64,000 nt of DNA from Mesostigma viride (lineage: Eukaryota > Streptophyta > Mesostigmatophyceae > Mesostigmatales > Mesostigmataceae), in the NCBI GenBank assembly GCA_009746045.1, contig RPFO01000213.1, positions 11,811,553-11,875,552 of the forward strand. Reading direction: 5' to 3'. The position numbers and the translations under genes were made by a program. The stretch's first letter is position 1. Every line of letters begins with the position of its first letter. The notes below the pieces were generated by a model, which made no database searches, was not told where the DNA came from, and saw nothing but the letters and a program-made list of their open reading frames with translations. This document shows positions 45,901-57,900 of this stretch, in pieces.

Positions 45901-48900
45901 GAGCCATTTTCACCAGTTTTGTAACCGTAATCACACTTTACCGTAATGTACTATTATGTACCTAAGGTATGATCTGAAATCCTCTCGGCGAGATCTATCG
46001 ATTGCGCTACTTAAAGTTTTATTCGGGGTCGATCTACGTGACCGGGTCTACCACGTGTACACCGGTCCGCCGCCAACTGTTTCACTTGGTCACCTGACGC
46101 GTGCACTCGCATAGCACTTATGGGGGCATGGATGGGACGGGGTGCCCACCATCACATGCTGAAAATGCAACAGGAAATGAGGGCGTGGCAGGCGGTTCAC
46201 GTCCGAGACCCTCATGCCGCGATCCCTTGCGTGGAGGCTGCCATCCGCGCACATCTACGCGCGTTCTGCTGGCCAATGTCACGCCGCCCCCTCCTGCGGG
46301 CCAGCCTGCTGGTGGAAGAGGGCCAGCTGGCACTGTCTGTGCTGGCGCGGGCGGGGACGGATGGTAGCATCCTTGCGGGTGCGAGTGTCCAGACAGCCAT
46401 TGACAGTTTCCAGGAGGCAGTCACGTTGCTGGTATGTTTGTGTTTATGCATTCATTTGGGGCATTGGCGTGTGTAGCTCTTCGCGAAAGTGGTGTTGTAA
46501 CTGGAAATGTCATAAATTGCCATTGTAGACTAAATATAATGTAATTGTAACTTGGTTTAATTGTTGTTGGGGTGGGGTGGGGGGTTGGGAAGCTGTGTGA
46601 GAGTGTTTAATTTGAAAACATTTCTTGGGATGTGAATTTGATAGCTCATCAACTTAGGGTCTACCAGGGGGATTTGGCTTGTAAAAGAGCAACTTGCCAC
46701 CGATACCAGACCATCCTGAATTCCTGGTATGTGCTGGGCATTGTATGCCCATTTAGGGCAATGGAACCTCATATTACTGGCCGAAGTGCTTGGCGAGTAA
46801 AGGCAGAGAAGAGGTTCTCTTATGTACGAGCAGGCCAAGTCTGCTTGTAACTGCATGCTAGGCGGTGAAGATAGACATGATTTTTTTATCTCATATTCAT
46901 TTCCTAGGGCAGCAAAACCCATCCAACGATGACTTCCAGGAAGTCTGGCAATCGCTGCCTGCATTCCCAGGTTCTACCGTAGAATCACAATTGGCAATGC
47001 GTAGACTAGAAGGTGCTGCTATTTGCTCAAGATGTGCGCCCCCTCCTCAGCATGTAAGGATGTTGTTTGCTGTCAGCCTTACTTTTGGTCTTGTGGATTC
47101 CTGCTCAAAGATATACGCCTACTTATTTCACTGCCTTGCTTCTGAACACTGTCGAACCCTGCCTACCTGCCCTCTGTCCATAATTGCTATTGTACTGTAT
47201 TTATGCGTGAACAGGCTCCAGGCTGGCATGACCAGAATGGCCCAGAAGACCCCATCGAGACTCTGGATGGCCTGCAAGTCCTGGCCACGGCCCACGCGCT
47301 GATGGCTTGCATCCGCTACTTCTCAGGGCTGGAAGCGACAGCTGGGGTAGGCCATGGGTTGGGTGGAAGGGATTGGGGGAGGGGGCACATTGTGGGCGGT
47401 AGCATCACTGTAGTCGTTGATCTCACCGATCATGAATGGCTGGTGGATAGCTGTGGATTCCCCCGACACAGAGCGACTGTGTCAGTTGGAGGTTTCTGTA
47501 GGCCCCGCACATCTGACCTCCTAAATGAAGGTCGATTGCCTGCCGCCACATGTCAATTTACCCAACCACGGTTCGCTCAGGAATGACATGCTGGGAAAGC
47601 GAGGACAAGAGAGTTCAAACGTTACTGTGGACAGAGAGTTCAAACGTTACTGCAAGAACTACTGACCGATCCTATACTTGTTATCTATCCATGCCATATA
47701 GCCTGCGCTGTTAGGCAGACAAACTGTGATCAGCACAAGCAGGCTTCTGTTGTTGAAATCCCACCTCACACTATGTTTTAAATGGATTAGCTTGGGTGAT
47801 CTCAACCTTGGGTGTCCGTTAATACATCACCTCTGCATCGTGCTGATGCCTTATACCTGATGTTTGCATTTCAATGCTGCATCCTGCATGAAGACTTCTC
47901 TAATATGGGCGTATTGTTTGTGGAAATATGCGGGCATTATACTTGAGCTTACCGGAAACGCTCTCACGGTGCCATGGCATTCACAGGCGCACCCTGGTGG
48001 TTGCGGCAGAGATGAGCCCCTGCACCACGTTTGCGAGGCTGTCACACACTGCGAGGCCAGCATGAAGCTTGCAAGCAACAGCACGCCCGCACCAGAGGGC
48101 GAAGACCACAGTGACCTCTGGCGTACGCAGCGCCTGCAAGGCACGGCCTCGATGCTGGTGACCCTGGCAGACTTGGCGGGCTTTCTGGTAAGTGCTCTCA
48201 TGACACATATCTTATTAATTATTATTCCTTGTCTGTTAACTCTTCGTTGTTTGTTAATTGTTCCATGCTTGTACAGGAAGTTTGCGCTAGAAAGCTGAAA
48301 TCCAACCACGTTGCCTTGCGAAGCGGTAGCATGCTCAAACTTTTTGTTCTGCTTGCTTTGCACCTTGCGGTTGCCAACTTCTACATTAATGTTGGGGTCT
48401 TTCTCGCCGGTTGTCCAATCATCAGGGAGACTGCCACCTGCACGCCCGGGCCATCAAGACCGCACTTCGCTGCTGCGAGGCAACCAGACAACAAACAAAC
48501 CAGGGCGATGCCCCAGAGAGCAGCGGTGACGCTGCTGCTGGGAAAGGGGAAGGCGCGTCGTTACTGCGGGCACAGTTGGCGGATGCCAGGTTCCAGCACG
48601 TCCTTCCGCTGGGCTGCCAATTACCGCACATGGTGCCGCCTCACTCGCACACGAACAAGTCACCGTCATCACATCCACTATCATTTAGCTCTGGTGCGGA
48701 AGGGAAGAGAGGAGGCGCTCAAGGGACCCAGGATTCCGAGCATTTGCATCCCAGTTCTATGGACGCAGGAAGCTGTGCGGACGACAGCAGCATTCCCTCG
48801 CTCCTCTCGCGGTTGGCGATGGGCCAGCCTGCGTCTTTGCTGGCCCTCGGCACGTTGTCTCAAGAAGAATCACCGTGTAATGCTGCACGTGGGCAGCAGG

Positions 48901-51900
48901 AGGACAGCGAGGAGGGGTTGAGAGCTGCCATCCGCAGAGAGCAGGAGCTTGTTAGCCAGCAGGTAAGGAGCAAGGACTCGCTTGTTAGTGATCTCCCTGT
49001 AATAATATAGTATCCATTTTTGTTCCGAGCGTTTTGTCGTTAAAGTTATTCGTTCATGGTAGTATAAGCATCTTTTCTACCTATTGGCTTTGCTTGGATC
49101 AGCTTGGGGCCCGCTCTGGTCCAAGCACCTCAGTCACTGGCAGCTGCTTAGACGATGCCATACACGAGGTTGCAAGCAGCTATGCACTGTGGGACTGTTT
49201 CTCCCACTCTTGCTGAGTCATGCTCATGCTCTTCTTATCTCACCTCTGGTCGTGCTGTGCCCACCCCCACCGCGGAGATGCAAGATGCACATTCACTCAT
49301 TCGTTCATTCATTCATTCATTCATTCATTCATTCATTCATTCATTCATTCATTCATTCATTCATTCATTCATTCATTCATTCATTCATTCATTCATTCAT
49401 TCATTCATTCATTCATTCATTCATTCATTCATTCATTCATTCATTCATTCATTCATTCATTCATTCATTCATTCATTCATTCATTCCATTCATTCATTCA
49501 TTCATTCATTCATTCATTCATTCATTCATTCATTCATTCATTCATTCATTCATTCATTCATTCATTCATTCATTGGGCAGCCTGCAAGTTTCTTCCTATC
49601 TCACGTCTTCCCTGGCTTCACCCATCCCCCGCACTGCAACGTTCTCATGCACGCCACACACGCGTCGCTGCAGACGCGGTGCTCCCCCGGCTCCTTCCGC
49701 CTGGCCTCCCTGCGCTCCCTGCTCGCGGCCAGGATAACCATCACGGGGGCATATGACGAGGTGAGCCTTTCAGCGTGTGGCTTGTCAAACAGTTCGAATT
49801 GACCATCCTGAAGCCTTGGGTAGACTAGATTAACCCCAGTTGGTGCTTATGCCACTGAGGTGTTAGAAAGAGATGTATCAAGGTCTGCGAACAAGAGATT
49901 ATATCATTATAGAATTACTATTTTATTATTCTTATTATTCTTATTCTTCCACACCTCCAGTTCAAGCATTCGGTAAGATGCTGCCCGAATTATCTGGTGT
50001 TGCATCGTGTCTTTTGGTCAGGTTCATTGAGCCAAGTTCTAATAGAGCTTTGTAAAGAGTGTTGATTTATCACCAACTTTTCCTGTGTCACCTGGGCTAG
50101 TCCGCCTGCCAGCAACCGCTTTTTCAAAGTCCTATGCAGCGTTGTCGGGTTCAATACAAGAATACGCAGCTCAAAGCAGCTCGAACATGCTGGCAGACCG
50201 GTAATACTCTATAGTGCGATGTGCACAGTACTACACGCACATTACTTTCCCCGCCAGCCGCGGGCCACACTAAGACATGCTCCCTCATAATGTCTCCCTA
50301 ATAATGTCTCCCTCATAATGTCTCCCACGACTACCTCCTGCATTGCCTGCTCGCTCCTGCCTGAACCGTCCTGCCCAACAAGCAGGCCCTGCCCGACGCC
50401 TTGGCCGCGCTCCATCTCCGTCTGTCCCTGCTGCCCTGCAGCCCCACGCGCTCGACGAGGGAGGATGCCGGCGAGGCCTCCTCCACGGCCATGCCTGGTG
50501 CAGGGGATGCCGATGAAGCAGGCTCCATCAACGTCAGCAGTGCCTCTGATGGCCGCCACCGTGCAGGGGATGATGGAGCCCAGGCATCATCCAGCAGGAA
50601 TCCTGGGAGTGGCGGTGCCCGACCGGGTACTGCTACCGTACGCGATTCATCCGCATTTGTGGGTCCAGGTGCCCAAGTAGCCCAGTCAGGGTCTAGCCCC
50701 GAGCCTGGGGATGGGGAGCAAGGGGTGCCAGGGGCCATGGCCGCCGCTTGGTGCGCCACCGCCGCGGTGGCAGCATCCGCGTCGAGGAAGCCTGTTTCGG
50801 CTCGTGGGGAGGTGACGGAAGGCCCCCGCTGGGGTCTGTGTTTGTGGGCGGCGCCATCCTACTGGCGCCTGGCAGGAGAGGTGCTCGAGAGCCTCTGGCA
50901 GGTAGGCAGGTGGGAGCATGAAATGCAGTCTATGAGGCCTGTAGGAGAGTCAGCATCACCATGCTGATTGCGGAAGCCACAGACGCAGTACGGGCTTCTA
51001 CTTTATTCGCCCTCTACATGCTGTTATTTTGTTAAGTGCAGAGAATCAACCTTTCTTCTCATAGGCGATAGTAAAAATATAGTAGTATGTATTATGATAC
51101 TAGTATGTCAGCACACATGTTTATCATTTGTACTTGGTGTATTCACTGCCTTGCATTGCCTCCCCCACACCCTCACCTTATCCCTATCATATACATCAAC
51201 CGGCTTCTATCTACCCCGCATTCGGCCCACCCACCCCACCCCACCCCAACCGACTGACCGACCGACCGACCGACCGACCGACCGACCGACCGACCGACCG
51301 ACCGACCGACCGACCGACCGACCGACCGACCGACCGACCGACCGACCGACCGACCGACCGACCGACCGACCGACCGACCGACCGACCGACCGACCGACCG
51401 ACCGACCGACCGACCGACCGACCGACCGACCGACCGACCAACCAACCAACCATCCAACCAGGTGGGCATGCTCTACCGCCGCATGGGCATGCCGGGTGAT
51501 GCGGAGCGCCACCTCATGGAGGGAGCGCTGCTGTCGCGGGAGTTGTGCGCGGCGCCCCACGCAGAGGCCATGTTCCTTGCTGCCCTGGGTAAGGGTTGTT
51601 CGAAACGCTTGGACAATCACAGGAGTGATAAGTTTTTCTGGAGCCATGCATCAGCTAGCGTCTCTTGAGTAAAAGGTTGCTAACGCAAGGTTTGGTCCCA
51701 GCATCCCACCTGTTGTTGTGGGCAGCCCTCTCTGTGTTCTACCTTGCCCTACCTTGCCATACTTGGTTATGAATCGTTGAAGTAGTGGAACGATGGCCTG
51801 GTCTGACATGACGGATATGTACAAAGCAAGACGTTTGAAACCAAATGCGACGCATGCTGCTGGGCACACGTGTTAGAAAGCGGATGCCTACTACTATCAA

Positions 51901-54900
51901 ACAAGCACATAATGGAAATGTGAAATGCCAAACACACGCTCAATATTACCTTATAGCGAGCCTAACTGGCGGTGCCTTGGGAAGACATTTTGAAACTGGC
52001 GTGCAGCTGCTACTTGCATGCAGCAGTTCATCTGAAATGAATACTCGCACAGTTCCTAATGTGAAAACGCGAGCGCGCAGGCACACACATTCACACCACC
52101 ACGTCCTTTGCTGGCGTGTACCCTCAGGTGAGATACGGCGGAAGAAGCACCGCTGGTCGCAGGCAGAGGAGGACGCGGCCGCGTGCCGGACCATCCTGGA
52201 GGAAGAAGATACAAACCCGTCATCAAACCCATTCAGTCATTCTTCTAAGGACATGGCCGTGGGAGGAGGAGCACGGCACCCTGACGGCGGGAGCACCACC
52301 GTACCAAGATCTGGCAGCTGTCACGCGTGCCTCGCCATGGCGGCCGTGGCATGTGACACCCTGAGCGGGGACCTGGCCCGGCGGAGAGGGGATGGGGGCC
52401 AGTGCAGCCCGCGTGCGAGAAAGGGGCATTTAGGGGAGGCCCTGGAGCATTACAGTGCGGCAGCGGCCCAGCTTGTGCAGTTGGTGGATGAATGTCATGG
52501 GGAAGGGATGGCGAAGGTGGCGCGAGCACATCTGCAGGAATGCTCGTTAATGGGGCAGGATTGGGAGGCATGCAGGGATGCCTTGCCTGTGGGTGGCCGT
52601 AAGGGTCTTGTTCTCATTGCAAGGCCTTCACCGGGTGACATCGCCACAGCCACCCAGGACGGTAGCAAGGTACTCCAAGTCGCAAATGGGAAGGGACACA
52701 GCAAGGGCGGGACTGCTGGTGCTAGTAAACCAGTGGAAGGCAGGAAGAGAGGCAGCAGCAAGAATACCAAGGAGTTGGTTGCCGCAGCAGTGCCAGAGCC
52801 TTCTGTGGAGTCCAGGCTAAGTCCAGGGGGCGATGCCGCCACATGCACCACCATGGCCGCTGCCACCGCGAGTGGGTCTCATCCAGACCGTGATGGGGAG
52901 GTTCTCGATGCTGGCTTCAACGTGACTTCCTGCAACACGCCAGATGTTCCAGTTGTGAGGAAACGGCTGCGTAAAGTGGGCACTGGACCAAAGGCGGCCG
53001 CTACTCCTGCTCCTGCGGATGGTGATGAGCCCTTACCAGGCCCCAGCCAGGTGAGCGGAGGGGGCAAGGTGGCCGCCAAGGGGCACCGGGGACACAGCAG
53101 AGCGGAACGGATGCACGAAAACGAGGATGAGGGGGGGCACGGCTTGGAGGGCACGGCGGATGCTGGTATCAAGGGGGGCAAAACCAAGAGGAGTGGGAAC
53201 TCTACCACAGCCGTACACAGTGTGGACACTGTAGAGGCAGACCATAGCACAAACACTCATTGTGGAGGTGATGATGAGATCAGCGCCGCTGCACTCGAGT
53301 ACATGCTGCCAGTGGCCAGCCCGCAGATGCGCCGCCAGCGACTGCGGCGGATCGGTGAACCCTCGGGCGGTATTCTAGAATCAGCTGCTGGTGGGAATGG
53401 GGAGGCACAGGCCCCCAAAGGAGGCGCGAGCTTGGCTGGGGACGCCGAAATGCTCGGTGAGGAGGGCAGCGGTTACAGGGCCAGTGCTGACATCAGCGCG
53501 GCTCAAGCCACTGGCGATGCTGTCGGTTCTGGGACTGTCCGGCCAAGGGCAGGGAGGCAGCGCAAGGGTGGTGCTAAGGAAACGAATGAGGAAGGGAATG
53601 GTTCGGTTATTGTGCATCTTGAGGAAGAAGCTGCTAGGCCGGCGCCAGCACCACGACGATCCAGTAAGAAAACTGCTCCTGCTGCTGCTGCCGCATGTGT
53701 GGATGCCGAAGACATGGTGCCAGCAGCGGTGGACAGTGCCCCGCCTCGTCCTGCGCGCAAGGGAAGGTGCCACATGGACGATGATGCAGCCACTGGGGCC
53801 TCCGCTGCTGAGGCCGCCGTTGTGGATGTATCTGCCAGCAAGGCGAGGGCAGGGACAGGGAAGAGGCGCGCGACTCCTGCACCTGCTGCTGTGGATGCTT
53901 GCAGTGATGCATTGGAGGAGTTTGCTCGGAGAGGGGGTGATGATGACAACGATCCGCAGGAGATCGTGGCGGATGCCAGCGAAGAAAACGGCGGTCCAAA
54001 AAGGGTTGGTCGGGCAGCTGCCAGTTCAAGGGGGCGTGCCAAGGCGACAACAGTCCCATCCGCAGAGCCAGCGACGGCGCCAGCTGGCGCAAGGAGAACA
54101 ACCTGTCGAACTGCCGCAGTGCCGAAGGCGGTGGGCAGGGGCCGTGGTAGGAGTGGCGCAGCTGCGGCAGCCAGCAGTAGAGATGATGAAGTTCATGGGG
54201 AGGAGCTGACGCTGTCCCCTGAGATACCCCGCAATGCCTCACATCGCTCGGCTACGAGAGGGGAGGATGGCTTGCGGAACCGACGGCCAAGTGCTGCATC
54301 TGACGATGAGGAGGCTGGGTTCTATGACCGAGTGAAAGGCGCAGCTGGGGGGCCTGTGCAGCGGAACAAGCCAAAGGCAGTTTCTGGAACCTGCAGGCCC
54401 GTCCCTGGGTCGTCAGCTGAGGCGATGGCGGTGCTGCCATGGACTGGGATGAAATGGGACGGATCCGAAGTGCACAATGGGGCACGCTCCTGCTTCGTGG
54501 ACAGCCAGGCGGTGGCGATGGCAGCTGCTCGGGTGCTCACGTGTCAAGGTATGGGGGCTCATTCAAGGTGTTCATTAGGAGAGTATATTTTTGGACCAGC
54601 TGCTGCCAACAACGCCTGTGTTGTCATGTCCACCGTTGTAATTCGTTTGCTCCACATGCAAGCCCTCCTCTTGCCCAGGGCGAACGACTGTGAATGTGGG
54701 GAGCATCCTATCTTCCAGCTCCTATTTAAGCACTACTTTAGGCCTTTTTGTGCCTGATATGGAGCATTTCAGAAAATACCAAAAAATGCTTCCATTGTTC
54801 AAAATCAGGTCGGAACTCTCGGATTTCGTTACCGCTAGTGTTCCTGGATTTCGTTACTGCTTTTAATTATACTCTATGCATGATACCTTATGTGACATGC

Positions 54901-57900
54901 AGTGTTCATCCCATTTGCAAATACCTCTACGGGTCTGTGCATGGGCTTGAGTTGGCAAAATGACTTTGAAGTAGGAAGATGCTGTTTCTGCCCCTGCTCC
55001 CTAGTGACCTATACGTCATGGTAGCTATATCATTGCTATGCTATGCTCCCCCATCTGTGTTCTCCTGTTTTATATGGTAACCATCCGAAATGCAGGGAGG
55101 GCGCTCCAGGCCCTGGGGTCGCTCCGCGAGGCCAGCCGCTGCTTCCAGGGTGCACTCACCCTCCTGAACCACCAAGCTGCTGCCCCTGAGACCGAGTTGC
55201 ATCCGCTGGCGAGCATGGGAGGACGTGGTTGCCATGATGGGTTAGAAACCGGGGGGGGGCAGCTGGGTGCGAGTGACAGACAAGAGAGCCATGCGAAGGG
55301 CGCTCCCAGCAAGCCCAAAGGGCAGAGCAAGGAGGCCGCGCTGAAAGGCCGTGCAACGGTAGAGTCTAATGCAGTGGCCTCGACCGTCGGCGCCAATGCT
55401 GGGGAGGCTCCTGGCCTTCGTGGGTCCTACATCGAGCAGCTGCTTGCGAGGGCGGATCGGGTACTGCTGTCATTCGCACAAGTGGACCGCGATGATGTAA
55501 ATACCGCCAGCATGAGCGTGTGCGACAGCTCAGCGGCCCTGGCGGCGGCTCTCTATCACACGAGCCGCCTGGTGCTGGAGTTGGACGAGGAAGAGGGAGG
55601 GGCGGGAGCCCAGGTGGGGCCGCGTGATGCCAAGGAAAGCACGCTGCCCCGGGTGGCTCGCCTGCTGCATGCTGCACACGACCTGTGCCCCGCCGTGCCC
55701 CCGGTGGCCACTGCCATCGCGCGCCAGCTGGCGCATGTCTACTGGCTAGCCGCCTGCATTCCCAGGGAGTTGGGGGTACAGGGCATCGCCTCTCCGGTTG
55801 TTGCAGCAGCTGATTCAACTGTTGAATCGTTGAGGAACGCGGGCGCGTTGTGCCTGCATGCCTCGGTGGGCGGTTCCCACAGCCTGCAGCAGCGCATCCT
55901 CCTCTCCTCACGTGCAGCAGCGATGACGGCTGCCAGTGCCTGTGCGGGCAGCGCAGCCACCAAGGATAGTTCCTCTGCAGCAACATCAGGGGTACCTGGT
56001 GGCATCACGGACGACTCCCTGCCGCCGCACGTTCTGGTGGAGATGGCCAAACGACTACGGTGAGTGATACGTAATCGTGATGTGGTTTGTTGGGGAGAGG
56101 GTGTGGGGTGCAGGCTCTGGGGGGAGGAGGTTGGTTGGTACAGCAGACGTGGAAGGGCATCAAGTCCCCCAGGGGGAAGGGGGGAGGAGGGGGGGGTGTT
56201 CCTTTTTGAGGCTGGCTGCCATCCTTGTTTCCAGGCAACATTTAATGGCAGCTTACCCTCAGGTAGACCAAGTCACCGCATGCAACCGCATGTGATGCCA
56301 CACACATACTCAGGAGGCATGAGGCTGCCAATGCTATCTGACCTTCCGATTGGCGCATCGCTTGGCGCTGTCGTTGATGATGCCCTGCAGGCCGTGTAGA
56401 CTCCAAGGGCCGCTTGCCCGGCATCCCACCCACCCGTCAGACATGCGAGCAGACAACGCGACTGTTAGCGCCCTGGAGGCGACGGTGGGGAATAGCGTGC
56501 CCCCAGGGACCGCCGTGTGCACCCTCGCCGCGTCCCCCGATGGCACCGCCCTTCTCATCTCACGCATCACCGCGGGGCGGCCGCCCATCTTCGTTTCGAT
56601 CCCCTCGCGTCTGTCACGGACCCTTCCACCTCGTGGGCGCACCCATATGGCCAAGGGCTCTGAGGGAGGGGAAGCAGGTGCTGTAAGACCTGTTGAAGGG
56701 GAGGCATCCACGCCTGCCGGCAAGCCCCCTGTGCGCATCCGGCTGGACTTTGAGGACCAGGGGGTTGATGATGGAGTTGAGGAGAAGAATGACTGCAATG
56801 TAGATGCTCAGGGGGCCAAGGGGCAAGGTCAAATGCATGGGCAGGGGCAGGGGCAGGCGAACGGTGGTCGGGCAAATGGAACTCGGGTGAAAGAGGATAG
56901 CCACCTGTCGTCCCTGCTGCGTGACTTTGGGTGCATCCTGGAGCACAGCTCGCAGAGCACGGCGGGGGGCGTCCCGTTGCAGACGCAAGAGGACAAGGCG
57001 GCATGGTGGCAGGGGCGCATCGCACTTGACGGCCGCCTGCGCCAGCTGCTGAGGTATGAGGGTAGATTCTTGTTAGGATGGATGCCGACTGTGTTGCTTG
57101 CATGTGTAAGCTGCTGAGACATAGGATGCTTTTGCTTCTTGCTCCGTTATAGCAACAATCAGCGAATGTTTGGTCTGTTGCTCCTACCCTGTGCTTTGTT
57201 TGAGCCAGCTGTGTCGTCGCGAATCGTCTTCGATCAGGTCGGTGGAGGAAAATTTGTCGGCAACCATGCTACCTGTGCCCTACCCACTGACCTCGATACC
57301 TCGATACCTTGGCTCCTATGCCTCGCCTTGCTTGGCTTCTCGCGCTGTTCACGTCGGCGGGGTGAAACAACGCCTGACATAATCAGCGAACTGGAGACAG
57401 GCTGCCTGGGACCATGGAAATGCCTGCTGCTGGCCGAGCCCATGCGCAACCATAACCACGAGAGCGCCAGCAAGCATCACCGCTCTGACCACGGCACCAG
57501 CTGCCCCGATCATGTCATGCACGCCATCTGCACCTCGCTTGCCCGAACCCTGGCGACCATGGATGCAAACCAGGAAGGCAAAGTGAAGATTGCCAGTGGG
57601 GACGGACGGCAAAGCTGCCAGGATGCGGGCAAGGCAAGTAAAGCCAACGGGGGTGCCGAAGAAAAAGACAAATACAACAAGGGGGCAGTGGAGTCCAGCG
57701 CATTAACCCCTGTGGCGAAAGAGATGCTGCGTCTGCTGCTGCTGGCATCCCCCGGCTGCTCCTCCGATGAGCTGGCGCGCGGTGCGGCAGAGCTGCTCTG
57801 CTGGAACGAGAGGGCGGTCCGTGAGGCTACCCCTGATGCGCACGCCTCTCTGAACATTCCTCCTCGTGGTCAGGAGGGTGGCGGCAGTTATTATGTGCAG

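Noticed and set aside
49084..49802. HSFIHSFI repeat ORFs
   Set aside because: The ATTC microsatellite; only the last 29 codons (49674-49760) are taken as exon 15.
51128..51672. PTDR and GRSV repeat ORFs
   Set aside because: The CCGA microsatellite; only the part from 51462 is exon 17.
56235..56262. Possible 28-nt micro-exon between separase exons 19 and 20
   Set aside because: It has AG and GT borders, but including it breaks the phase to exon 20, whereas direct joining of 56059 to 56391 keeps it.
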